Source: Paracoccus sp. SMMA_5_TC
GTDB lineage: Bacteria; Pseudomonadota; Alphaproteobacteria; Rhodobacterales; Rhodobacteraceae
DNA length: 64,000 nucleotides
NCBI RefSeq assembly: GCF_009696685.2
Contig: NZ_CP102355.1
Location: forward strand, 1,145,001-1,209,000
Direction: 5' to 3'
Below the pieces are notes generated by a model. It did no database searches. It saw only the letters and a program-made list of their open reading frames with translations, and had not been told where the DNA came from. Shown one piece after another: positions 56,822 to 64,000 of this stretch. Position numbers and translations under genes: made by a program. Within the stretch, counting starts at the first letter, position 1, and each line of letters starts with the position of its first letter.

Positions 56822-58039
56822 CTAGCTTCGGCGAAATTCCGCCACGGTTTCGACATGCGGCGACCAGCGGAACTGATCGACCACGAACAGGCGCGTCATC
56901 CGCCAGCCGCCGGTGGCGAGAATCCGCGCATCGCGGGCAAAAGTGACCGGATCGCAGCTGACCCAACCCAAGGTTGTGGCCGCCGCCCCCGCCAGTTCGC
57001 GGGCCTGTGCCTCGGCCCCGGCGCGCGGCGGGTCGATCACGATTGCGTCATAGGCCAGTTCGTCCGACAGCAAGGGCCGGCGCGCAAGGTCGCGGACCTC
57101 GGTCGTGATTCGCTGCAGGCCGGGGGCATGGCGGGCTGCGGCGGTCAGCGCCTCCAGCGGTGCGGCCAGCCCCTCGACCGCATGGACGCGGGCGGTTTCG
57201 GCCAGTGGCAGGGAAAACGTGCCGCAGCCCGCGAACAGGTCGAGGATGCTGCGCGCGCCGCGGGTGATGTCGCGCAGCGCCGCGGTCAAGGCGGCTTCGC
57301 CCTCGGCGGTGGCCTGCAAAAAGCCGCCGGGCGGCGGCACCACCTGGGCGCGGCCCATCGGCAGGGCGGGCGGCCGGCGGGTGATCGACTGCCCGTCCCA
57401 GGTCAGCCGGGCCAGGTCGCCCGTCTCGGCCAGGGTGGCCAGATGCTGAAACAGCTCGGGCTCCATCGGTCGGCCGCCGGTCACCGCGACATCCAGCCCC
57501 GCCGGCCCGGCGATCACCGTCAGCGACACTTCCCCCGCGCGCGAGGCACCGGCCCGCACCAGTTCGCGCAACAGGTTCAGCCGGTCCTGAATCTGCGGGC
57601 GCAGTACATGGCAATCGGCCAGATCGACGATCACATCCGAGGCGCGGGCGTGAAAGCCCAGAAGCACGCCCTTGCGGGTGCGGCGGCCCGACAGCACCGC
57701 CCGCCGGCGCGACCGCGGCGGCGACACATGCACCCCCGCCACCGGCGCCTCGAGCCCCTGGGCCCGCAGCGCCTGCACCACCACGTCGACCTTCCAGTCG
57801 CGCAGGAAGCCGTCGCTGGCATGCATCAGCGAACAGCCACCGCAGGCACGGTAATGGCCGCAGGCCGGCCGCACGCGCTGCGGCGACGGTTCCAGGATGC
57901 GCGGGCTGGCGATGCGACCGTCCGATGCCTCGCCCTCGATGCGTTCGCCGGGCAGGACCAGCGGCGCCAGGGCCTGCTGCGAATCCGAACGGGCGACGCC
58001 ATCGCCCTTGCGACCCAGCCGTTCCACGGTCCAGATCAT
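56822..58039 (-). CDS. TrmA/RlmC/RlmD-family RNA (uracil-5-)-methyltransferase
   Basis: The 405-residue protein has an N-terminal TRAM-like region (VERLGRKGDGVAR, LPGERIEGEA), Fe-S cysteines CGHYRACGGCSLMH (Cys-x5-Cys-x2-Cys), the SAM motif LDLFAGCGTFSLPLAE, VIDPPRAGAEAQA, and the catalytic cysteine in SCDPVTFARD. These enzymes methylate C5 of uracil in rRNA or tRNA; the exact target (U747, U1939 or tRNA U54) cannot be told. Its ATG lies in the ABC transporter stop codon. Confidence 0.94.
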   Translation of the reverse strand: MIWTVERLGRKGDGVARSDSQQALAPLVLPGERIEGEASDGRIASPRILEPSPQRVRPACGHYRACGGCSLMHASDGFLRDWKVDVVVQALRAQGLEAPVAGVHVSPPRSRRRAVLSGRRTRKGVLLGFHARASDVIVDLADCHVLRPQIQDRLNLLRELVRAGASRAGEVSLTVIAGPAGLDVAVTGGRPMEPELFQHLATLAETGDLARLTWDGQSITRRPPALPMGRAQVVPPPGGFLQATAEGEAALTAALRDITRGARSILDLFAGCGTFSLPLAETARVHAVEGLAAPLEALTAAARHAPGLQRITTEVRDLARRPLLSDELAYDAIVIDPPRAGAEAQARELAGAAATTLGWVSCDPVTFARDARILATGGWRMTRLFVVDQFRWSPHVETVAEFRRS

Positions 58040-59889
58040 TGCGCGGCCTCGGCGCTGTCGTCCTCGGTGCCCAGAAAGCCGCCAGACTGGCGGTTCCAGT
58101 AACGGGCATAGGTGCCTCCGCGCGCCAGCAACTCGGCGTGGCGGCCGGATTCGACGATGCGCCCGGCCTCGAGCACGACGATCCGGTCCAGTTCGGCGAT
58201 GGTGGACAGCCGGTGCGCGATCGCCAACACGGTCTTGCCCTGCATGGCGCGGTGCAGCGCCTGCTGGACCTGGGCCTCGACCTCGCTGTCAAGGGCGCTG
58301 GTCGCCTCGTCCAGCACCAGGATCGGCGCGTCCTTCAGAAGGGCGCGGGCCAGGGCGATGCGCTGACGCTGACCGCCCGACAGCTTGACGCCGCGTTCGC
58401 CCAGATGCGCGTCATAGCCGCGCCGGCCCATGTGGTCCTGCAACCCCAGGATGAAATCATGCGCCTCGGCGGCGCGGGCGGCGGCGATGATCTGGTCCTC
58501 GGTCGCGTCGGGCCGGCCGTAAAGGATGTTGTCGCGGGCCGAGCGGTTGAACATCGCGGTTTCCTGGGTGACCATGGCGATGTTGCGGCGCAGGCTTTCC
58601 TGGGTCACGGCGCGCACGTCATGGCCATCGACGCGCACCGCGCCGGCCTCGACATCGTAAAGCCGCAGCAGCAGCGACACCAGCGTCGATTTGCCCGCCC
58701 CCGAGGCGCCGACGATGCCGACCTTTTCCCCAAGCATGACATGCAGGCTGAGATCGTCAAGCCCGCCCGTCGTCCGACCATAGGCAAAGCTGACATGGTC
58801 GAAGTCGATGTCGCCCCGCACCCGGCCCAGGGCCAGCGCATCGGGGGCGTCGGTCAGGGCATGGGGCGGCGACAGGGTGCGCATGCCGTCCTCGACCTCG
58901 CCGATGCTGCCCCAGACCCCCATCAGCGCCATGCTGACCCAGCCGGTCATCTGCGCCAGCCGCATGGCAATGGCGCCCGAGGCGGCGATGTCGCCGGCGG
59001 TGGCCAGCCCCTCGCGCCACAAAAGCAGCGTGCCCCCGATCAGCACCACCGGCAGCGCGCCGGCGACCAGCATCAGCGAGAACCGGAACCAGGTCGAGAC
59101 GCGGCCGAAATCCAGCGCCCTTTCGCGAAACCCCGCCATCGCGCCCAGGGCGGCGCGGTCCTCGTGTTCGGCATGGGCGAACAGCTTGACGGTCTTGATA
59201 TTGGTGATCGTATCGACCACCTGGCCCGTCACCATCGCCCGTGCCGAGGCCCGGCTGGCCGAGCGGCTGCGGATGCGCGGCAGGAAAAAGCGGATCAGCA
59301 CCACATAGCTGGCCAGCCAGGCCAGCATCGCCACCGCCCCCCAGCCATCGACCGAGACCAGAAACGCCGCCGATCCCAGGATCGAGGCCAGGGCAAAAGC
59401 CACGACGTTCACGAATTCGCTGGCCACATCGGTGACGGCGCGCGCGGTCTGGGTCTGTTTCTGGGCGATGCGGCCGGCGAAATCGTTGTCAAAGAAGGTG
59501 ACCGCGTGCCCCATCGTCCAGCGATGCAGCCGCGACAGCACCAGCGGAAACAGGTTCGGGCCGATGATGACGCTGGAACTGGCGGTGGACAGGCCAAAGA
59601 TTGCCGGTCGGATCACCAGAAAGAACAGCACGAATCCGGCGATCAGCCCGCCCTTGTCGGCGATCAGCCGATCAGGAGTCGTGGTCACCACCGCGTCGAT
59701 CACCCAGCCCAGCAGCACCGCCGAAACGATGTCGGCCAGCCCGCTCAAGGCCGAGGCCACGGCGGCAATCGCCAGCCCCGGCCAGGCGCCCGACAGGCAC
59801 CAGCGGAAAAACGCCAGCAGGCTGCGCGGCGGCGGGCCCTCGGCGGGTCGGAAGGCGTCGATCAGGCGGGCAAGGACGGCATGCATCAC
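58036..59889 (-). CDS. ABC exporter, fused membrane and ATPase domains
   Basis: The 617-residue protein has an N-terminal membrane domain (about residues 20-320, six helices) and a nucleotide-binding domain with Walker A VGIVGASGAGKSTLVSLLLRLYD, Q-loop MVTQETAMFNRSARDNILYGR, signature VKLSGGQRQRIALARALLKDAPILVLDEATSALD (Walker B) and H-loop LAIAHRLSTI. It resembles lipid A or multidrug half-transporters that work as homodimers; the substrate is unknown. It starts at GTG 59889 or ATG 59886, in or next to the cca stop codon, and overlaps the RNA methyltransferase gene. Confidence 0.95.
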   Translation of the reverse strand: MMHAVLARLIDAFRPAEGPPPRSLLAFFRWCLSGAWPGLAIAAVASALSGLADIVSAVLLGWVIDAVVTTTPDRLIADKGGLIAGFVLFFLVIRPAIFGLSTASSSVIIGPNLFPLVLSRLHRWTMGHAVTFFDNDFAGRIAQKQTQTARAVTDVASEFVNVVAFALASILGSAAFLVSVDGWGAVAMLAWLASYVVLIRFFLPRIRSRSASRASARAMVTGQVVDTITNIKTVKLFAHAEHEDRAALGAMAGFRERALDFGRVSTWFRFSLMLVAGALPVVLIGGTLLLWREGLATAGDIAASGAIAMRLAQMTGWVSMALMGVWGSIGEVEDGMRTLSPPHALTDAPDALALGRVRGDIDFDHVSFAYGRTTGGLDDLSLHVMLGEKVGIVGASGAGKSTLVSLLLRLYDVEAGAVRVDGHDVRAVTQESLRRNIAMVTQETAMFNRSARDNILYGRPDATEDQIIAAARAAEAHDFILGLQDHMGRRGYDAHLGERGVKLSGGQRQRIALARALLKDAPILVLDEATSALDSEVEAQVQQALHRAMQGKTVLAIAHRLSTIAELDRIVVLEAGRIVESGRHAELLARGGTYARYWNRQSGGFLGTEDDSAEAAQ

Positions 59890-61061
59890 GCATTCCCTTC
59901 GGGGGCCAGGGCGATGCGGCGCAATTCCTCGCGTGGCAGTTCAAAGCCGCTGTCGATCCAGGCGGTTTCGGCCCGGCGCAGCGCCTGACCCAGTTCCGGA
60001 CCGGTCAGATCGGGCATCAGGTCGCGCGCCGCCAGCGGAAAGCGCGCCGCCGCGCCCCGCGCCAGGTCGTGGCACCAGCCGAATTGCGGCGGCTGGCCAC
60101 GCGCGGCGCGGATCAGCACCGCCTGCGCCGCGGCGTGGCGGCCCAGGCGATAGGCGGCTTCGGGTGCGGGCAGGCGCAGCGCCTGGGCAATCTGGTCCTG
60201 TTCGCGGATCTCGTCGCGCGACAGCCGCAGGTCGCGGCCCGGATCCTTGGCGCCCAGCAGTGCCAGCCGTCGCGGCCAGACCGGCAGCGCCCCGCTGCCC
60301 AGGTCCTGTTCGCATTGCACCAGATCGGCCATGTCGCCGGGATCGGCACCGGGCAGGACCAGTTCCAGCACCCCGGCCTCGGCCATCAACGCCAGCGCCG
60401 GTGCGGGATCGGGCGCGGCCAGCAGCTTGCGCATTTCATGGCCGATGCGCTCGCGCGAAATTCCCGCCAGCCCGTGACGCTGCGCGCCGCAGGCCGCCAG
60501 CGCATGCAGGTCGGCCTCGCGTCCATACCAGGCCAGAAAGCGGAAAAAGCGCAGGATGCGCAGGTAATCCTCGGCAATGCGGCGCTGGGGGTCGCCAACA
60601 AAGCGCAGCCGGCGCGCGGCCAGGTCGGCCAGCCCGCCCACCGGGTCCAGCACCCGGCCCGACAGATCGGCATAAAGCGCGTTGATGGTAAAGTCGCGAC
60701 GCCGCGCATCCTCGTCCAGGCGGTCGGAATAGGCGACGACCGCGCGTCGGCCATCGGTGGCCACGTCGCGGCGAAAGGTGGTGACCTCGTAGCCGCGGCC
60801 CTGCGCGACCACGGTGACGGTGCCGTGGTCGATGCCGGTCGGCACCGCGCGCAGGCCGGCCGCCTCGGCCAGGGCGATGCAGTCCTGCGGCAGGGCCGAG
60901 GTGGCGATGTCGATGTCGCTGACCGGTTCGCCCAGCAGGGCATTGCGCACCGCGCCGCCGACCACCAGCGCCTGATGTCCGGCCCCGGTCAGTGCCGTGA
61001 CCACCTGGCGCAGCCCGGGATCGGACAGGAAACCGGCCTGCAGCCGGGGGGCACGGCTCAT
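59886..61061 (-). CDS. CCA tRNA nucleotidyltransferase / poly(A) polymerase family
   Basis: The 391-residue enzyme adds or repairs the CCA end of tRNA. Key features are ALVVGGAVRNALLGEPVSDIDIATSALPQ with the catalytic Asp-x-Asp, GTVTVVAQGRGYEVTTFRRDV, DARRRDFTINALYADLSGRVLDPVGGLADLAARRLRFVGDPQRRIAEDYLRILRFFRFLAWYG, typical of class II nucleotidyltransferases. The ATG at 61061 overlaps the Nudix gene stop (ATGA). Confidence 0.94.
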   Translation of the reverse strand: MSRAPRLQAGFLSDPGLRQVVTALTGAGHQALVVGGAVRNALLGEPVSDIDIATSALPQDCIALAEAAGLRAVPTGIDHGTVTVVAQGRGYEVTTFRRDVATDGRRAVVAYSDRLDEDARRRDFTINALYADLSGRVLDPVGGLADLAARRLRFVGDPQRRIAEDYLRILRFFRFLAWYGREADLHALAACGAQRHGLAGISRERIGHEMRKLLAAPDPAPALALMAEAGVLELVLPGADPGDMADLVQCEQDLGSGALPVWPRRLALLGAKDPGRDLRLSRDEIREQDQIAQALRLPAPEAAYRLGRHAAAQAVLIRAARGQPPQFGWCHDLARGAAARFPLAARDLMPDLTGPELGQALRRAETAWIDSGFELPREELRRIALAPEGNA

Positions 61062-61645
61062 GACGCCAACCTCTGCGCCAGCGCGTGCAGCACCCGCGCG
61101 GTCGCGCCCCAGATGTAATAAGGCCCCCAGGGCGCGACATAATAGTCGCGGCGGATGCCCCGCCACAGCCGACCCTCGACGCGGTAGCTGGCAGGGTCGG
61201 CCACATGGGCAAAGGGCACGGCAAAGACCTCTTCGACCTCGCCCGCCTCGGGGATCGGGGTGAAGGTGCCGTGGATCAGCCCGACCACCGGGGTCATGGC
61301 GTAATTGGTGATGGTGCGATGCGGCGGCAGGCAGCCCAGAACCTCGACCTGTGCGGGCGGCAGGCCGATTTCCTCCTGCGCCTCGCGCAGGGCGGCGGCG
61401 GTTTCGTCGCGGTCGCCGGGATCGACCTTGCCGCCGGGCAGGGCGATCTGGCCGGGATGGTTGCGCAGACTGCTGGCGCGCTTGGTCAGGATCAGCCGCC
61501 CGTCGGCGGCGTCAAAGGCCGCCAGCACCGCGGCCGGGCGCAGGCCAGCCGGCTCGGGGCCCGGCCCGCCCAGGTCGAAATCCGACGAAGGCGAGGCCGG
61601 ACGGGCCAGCGCGGACAGCAGACGGGCGCGGATCGACACGCTCAA
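61058..61645 (-). CDS. Nudix hydrolase, CoA pyrophosphatase type
   Basis: The 195-residue protein has the NuCoA motif LTKRASSLRNHPGQIALPGG running into the Nudix box GGKVDPGDRDETAAALREAQEEIGL, and VLGCLPPHRTITNYAMTPVVGLI. It is likely to hydrolyse CoA or CoA derivatives (NudL-like). I propose TTG 61645, which overlaps the hslO stop (TTGA); a GTG two codons later is an alternative. The first 30 residues are variable. It is the second gene of the hslO chain. Confidence 0.92.
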   Translation of the reverse strand: MSVSIRARLLSALARPASPSSDFDLGGPGPEPAGLRPAAVLAAFDAADGRLILTKRASSLRNHPGQIALPGGKVDPGDRDETAAALREAQEEIGLPPAQVEVLGCLPPHRTITNYAMTPVVGLIHGTFTPIPEAGEVEEVFAVPFAHVADPASYRVEGRLWRGIRRDYYVAPWGPYYIWGATARVLHALAQRLAS

Positions 61646-62670
61646 GGCGCCGCACGGCTTTCGGCGCCGTCGCTGCCCACAGCCAGGGGATTGCCCTGCG
61701 CGTCCAGGGTGGCCTCGAACCCCAGGCTGCGCGGGTCGAATTCGTAATGGGCACCGCAGAACTGGCAGTCTGCCGTGACCACGCCGGCCTCGTTGGTCAT
61801 GTGGGCGATGTCCTTGGCCGAATAGATCGACAGCGTGCCGCGCACCCGATCCGCGTTGCAGGAGCAGCCAAAGACCAGCGGCTGCGGGTCGAAGGCCAGC
61901 GGCTCTTCCTCGTGGAACAGGCGATAGACCAGGTTCGGCAGCGGCAGCGACGAATCGACCAGTTCCATCGCCTCGACGGTGCCTAGCAGCATGGTCGAGC
62001 GGTTCCAGTCCTCGGACTGGGCGCCTTGCAGGATATCGGCGGCTTCGATTTCCTCGCCGGTGACGGCAGACTGGCTGCTGGCGGGCAGGGTTTGCAGCAT
62101 GATGCCGCCCGCACGCCAATGCGGATCGTGCTGGCCCGGTGCCTGTGCGCGACCGACCGTCAGTTCGAAACGGGTCGGCAGCTGTTCCGAGCGGGCGAAA
62201 TAGGTCTGCGCGCAGCTGGCCAGCGATCCGCCCGCAAGCGGCGTCATGCCCTGATAGGGGGTCGTGCCTTCGCCCTGGTCGATCAGCACCGCAAAATAGC
62301 CCTGGCCCAGCTGGTCGAAGCCTGCGGCGCCCGGTTGCAGCCTTTCGGGATCGAAGCTAGCCCAGGCGCGCATCCGCGCCGGGCCGCCGTCGGTTTCGGG
62401 CGCGTAGTAATCGGTGGCGATGGTGCGGATCGCGCCATTGCCGCGCACCTGCAAGGACAGCTTCCAGCGCAGCTTGATCGTCTGGCCGATCAGCGCCGTC
62501 AGCAGCGCCAGTTCGGCCACCATGGCGCTGACCGCTACCGGATAATCGTGGCGCGACAGGATATGTTCCAGCAGCGGACCAAGCCTGGCGGCGCGGCCGC
62601 GCATGCCCGATCGCTCTAGCTGAAAGGGCAATACGCTGTCGTCGCGGGAAAGCTCCATCGTCTCGGTCAT
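61642..62670 (-). CDS. hslO: Hsp33 redox-regulated chaperone HslO
   Basis: Hsp33 is a cytoplasmic holdase activated by oxidation of a zinc-binding four-cysteine centre. The 342 residues contain SRHDYPVAVSAMVAELALLTALIGQTIKLRWKLSLQVRGNGAIRTIATDYYAPETDG, GGSLASCAQTYFARSEQLPTRFELTV, and the C-terminal zinc motif Cys-x-Cys in FGCSCNADRVRGTL and Cys-x2-Cys in TADCQFCGAHYEF, properly spaced. It heads a five-gene chain and has a heat-shock-like promoter. Confidence 0.96.
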   Translation of the reverse strand: MTETMELSRDDSVLPFQLERSGMRGRAARLGPLLEHILSRHDYPVAVSAMVAELALLTALIGQTIKLRWKLSLQVRGNGAIRTIATDYYAPETDGGPARMRAWASFDPERLQPGAAGFDQLGQGYFAVLIDQGEGTTPYQGMTPLAGGSLASCAQTYFARSEQLPTRFELTVGRAQAPGQHDPHWRAGGIMLQTLPASSQSAVTGEEIEAADILQGAQSEDWNRSTMLLGTVEAMELVDSSLPLPNLVYRLFHEEEPLAFDPQPLVFGCSCNADRVRGTLSIYSAKDIAHMTNEAGVVTADCQFCGAHYEFDPRSLGFEATLDAQGNPLAVGSDGAESRAAP

Positions 62671-62728
62671 GCTGTGTCCTTCGGAACAGGGATGCGCGGG
62701 CGGCGAGGCGCCCGGGCCTTGGCAGCAA

Positions 62729-62757
62729 TATATAGGGGTTGCGATGCAAAGCCCAAG
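62729..62757 (-). promoter_or_regulatory. RpoH-like promoter of hslO
   Basis: On the minus strand CTTGGG is followed after 17 bases by TATATA, inside CCCCTATATATT. This fits the alphaproteobacterial heat-shock sigma pattern (CTTG, 17-18 bases, CyTATnT) better than the housekeeping one. It lies about 60 bases before hslO. Confidence 0.6.
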
Positions 62758-62805
62758 GGGGCGGCGGTGGCCTGCGCAGCCTGAACGATGGCGCAGTGGC
62801 GGCGG

Positions 62806-62834
62806 TTGACGCGCGGGCGGTTTCGCGGCTAACC
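62806..62834 (+). promoter_or_regulatory. Sigma-70 promoter of rpe
   Basis: TTGACG and CTAACC are 17 bases apart, ending 28 bases before the rpe ATG. The -35 is strong, the -10 weak. Confidence 0.5.
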
Positions 62835-62862
62835 CGATGCGACCGCCAAACGGAGCCCTGCC

Positions 62863-63555
62863 ATGACCTTCGACCGCCGCATCAAGATCGCGCCCTCGAT
62901 CCTGTCCGCCGATTTCGCGAATTTCGGCCAGGAGTGCCGCGCCGTCGAGGAGCAGGGCGCCGACTGGGTTCATGTCGATGTGATGGACGGCCATTTCGTC
63001 CCCAACCTGACTTTCGGCCCGGCGATGTGCAAGGCGATCCGGCCGCATATTCGCGGGGTGATGGACGTGCATCTGATGATTGCACCCGTCGATCCCTATA
63101 TCCAGGCTTTTGCCGAGGCCGGCGCTGACATCATCACCGCCCATGCCGAGGCCGGCCCCCATATCCACCGCACCTTGCAGGCGATCCGCGCCAGCGGCGC
63201 CCGCGCGGGGCTGGCGCTCAATCCCGGCACCCCGGCCGAGGCGGCGGCCCCGGTTCTTGATGACATCGACCTGATTTGCGTGATGACGGTGAACCCCGGC
63301 TTTGGCGGGCAGAAGTTCATCCGCTCGATGATCGACAAGGTGCGGGTGCTGCGCGCCATGATCGGCGACCGTCCCATCCATATCGAGATCGACGGCGGCG
63401 TTGATGCGCAGACCGCGCCCTTGGTGGCGGCAGCGGGGGCAGATGTGCTGGTGGCGGGATCGGCGGTGTTCCGGGGCGGCTCGGTTGCCGATCCCGCGCC
63501 CTATGGCGCGAACATACGCGCCATCCGCGAGGCCGCCGAGGCCGCGCGGCGGTGA
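62863..63555 (+). CDS. rpe: Ribulose-phosphate 3-epimerase
   Basis: This enzyme interconverts ribulose 5-phosphate and xylulose 5-phosphate. The 230-residue TIM barrel reads KIAPSILSADFANFGQECRAVEEQGADWVHVDVMDGHFVPNLTFGPAMCKAIRPH with metal His/Asp, MDVHLMIAPVDPYIQAFAEAGADIITAHAEA, LICVMTVNPGFGGQKFIRSMIDKVRVLRAMIGDRPIHIEIDGGVD and VLVAGSAVF. Its TGA overlaps the waaA GTG. Confidence 0.98.
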   Translation: MTFDRRIKIAPSILSADFANFGQECRAVEEQGADWVHVDVMDGHFVPNLTFGPAMCKAIRPHIRGVMDVHLMIAPVDPYIQAFAEAGADIITAHAEAGPHIHRTLQAIRASGARAGLALNPGTPAEAAAPVLDDIDLICVMTVNPGFGGQKFIRSMIDKVRVLRAMIGDRPIHIEIDGGVDAQTAPLVAAAGADVLVAGSAVFRGGSVADPAPYGANIRAIREAAEAARR

Positions 63556-64000
63556 TCTGGCGCGGCGCCACGGCGCTGGCGGGCGCGGCGCTGGACCTGA
63601 TCGCGCCCCTGGGCAGCCCCGATTGGCGCGAACGTCTGGCGCTGGAGGGGCCGGTCATCGCCCCCGGGGGCGTCTGGCTGCATGCCGCCAGCCTGGGCGA
63701 GCTGGCCTCGGTCCGGGTGCTGGCCAGCGATCTTGCCCGCGATCTGCCGCTGGTCGTCACCACCAACACCACCAGTGGCCGCGATCTGGCGCGGCGGATG
63801 GGCCATGCCTGTGCGCTGGCGCCGCTGGATCTGCCGCAGGCGTTGCGGCGGTTTCTGGATCGCACGCGGCCATCGGTCCTGGTGACGGTGGAAAACGAAC
63901 TCTGGCCCAACCGCTCGGCGATGACGGCGGCTCGGGGGGTGGCGCAGGTCGTCGTCGGCGCGCGCATCTCGGCGCGGTCGGCGGCACGCTGGCGGCGGCT
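63552..64000 (+). CDS. waaA: 3-deoxy-D-manno-octulosonic acid transferase WaaA (3' end beyond window)
   Basis: This glycosyltransferase attaches Kdo to lipid A on the cytoplasmic face of the inner membrane. From GTG 63552 (GTGA overlap with rpe) the frame is open to the right edge, about 149 residues. VWLHAASLGELASVRVLASDL, LPLVVTTNTTSGRDLARRM, ALAPLDLPQALRRFLDRTRPSVLVTVENELWPN match the N-terminal domain of KdtA/WaaA proteins. A short N-terminal hydrophobic stretch (GATALAGAALDLIAPLG) is weaker than the usual anchor. Confidence 0.9.
   Translation, partial: MIWRGATALAGAALDLIAPLGSPDWRERLALEGPVIAPGGVWLHAASLGELASVRVLASDLARDLPLVVTTNTTSGRDLARRMGHACALAPLDLPQALRRFLDRTRPSVLVTVENELWPNRSAMTAARGVAQVVVGARISARSAARWRR

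Overview
The window is about 64 kb of very GC-rich, densely packed chromosome from an alphaproteobacterium. The gene set (cobalt-inserting aerobic cobalamin enzymes, BluB, CbtAB, Lrp-controlled alanine dehydrogenase, IalB, XerC-DUF484 pairing, a flavoprotein/DUF1365/CFA-synthase-like cluster) points to Rhodobacteraceae, most like Paracoccus or a close relative; that placement is inference from content, not from a search. Nearly all of it looks like core chromosome. I saw no insertion sequence, CRISPR array, prophage, tRNA or rRNA.

Layout. 1-6.0 kb: vitamin B12 and cobalt region, with two cobalamin riboswitches on the minus strand, one ahead of DUF1636-cobW-cobN (cobN runs off the left edge), one ahead of cbtB-cbtA-(His-rich protein)-bluB, and cobO between them on the plus strand. 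6-10 kb: secreted EEP-family protein and leuD/leuC, split by an opposing membrane-protein gene. 10-16.2 kb: rsfS-rlmH, a LOG-family gene, dapD, a GlsB-type membrane protein, a YbaK-type deacylase and a lytic transglycosylase lipoprotein. 16.2-21 kb: a chain of four genes with 4-base overlaps, gpmI-envC-ctpA-rppH. 21-30.5 kb: rlmN, ialB, asparaginase II, TSUP permease, fsa-DUF484-xerC, priA, an N-formylglutamate amidohydrolase-like gene. 30.5-44.8 kb: pyk, rpmI-rplT, DUF1275 opposite a cytochrome P450, an AgcS symporter, ArsC-like protein, pheS and pheT separated by two small membrane genes, a GST, mscL, ald with its divergent Lrp-type regulator. 44.8-55.3 kb: phoX, then an ECF sigma/RskA-type anti-sigma pair transcribed away from a six-gene overlapping operon (flavoprotein, DUF1365, CFA-like methyltransferase, MFS carrier, SDR, TspO-like protein). 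55.3-56.2 kb: about 900 bases with no confident gene, holding what looks like a frameshifted small gene. 56.2-64 kb: L,D-transpeptidase, a chain of five overlapping genes (hslO-Nudix-cca-ABC exporter-RNA methyltransferase), rpe and the start of waaA.

How it works together. The B12 block joins cobalt uptake (CbtAB), probable cobalt handling (His-rich protein, CobW), cobalt insertion (CobN), adenosylation (CobO) and lower-ligand synthesis (BluB), with two arms under B12 feedback. The sigma/anti-sigma locus looks like an envelope or lipid stress module related in content to the singlet-oxygen/furan-fatty-acid genes of Rhodobacter, but with a different type of anti-sigma factor. Several operons are chains of ATGA overlaps, implying translational coupling.
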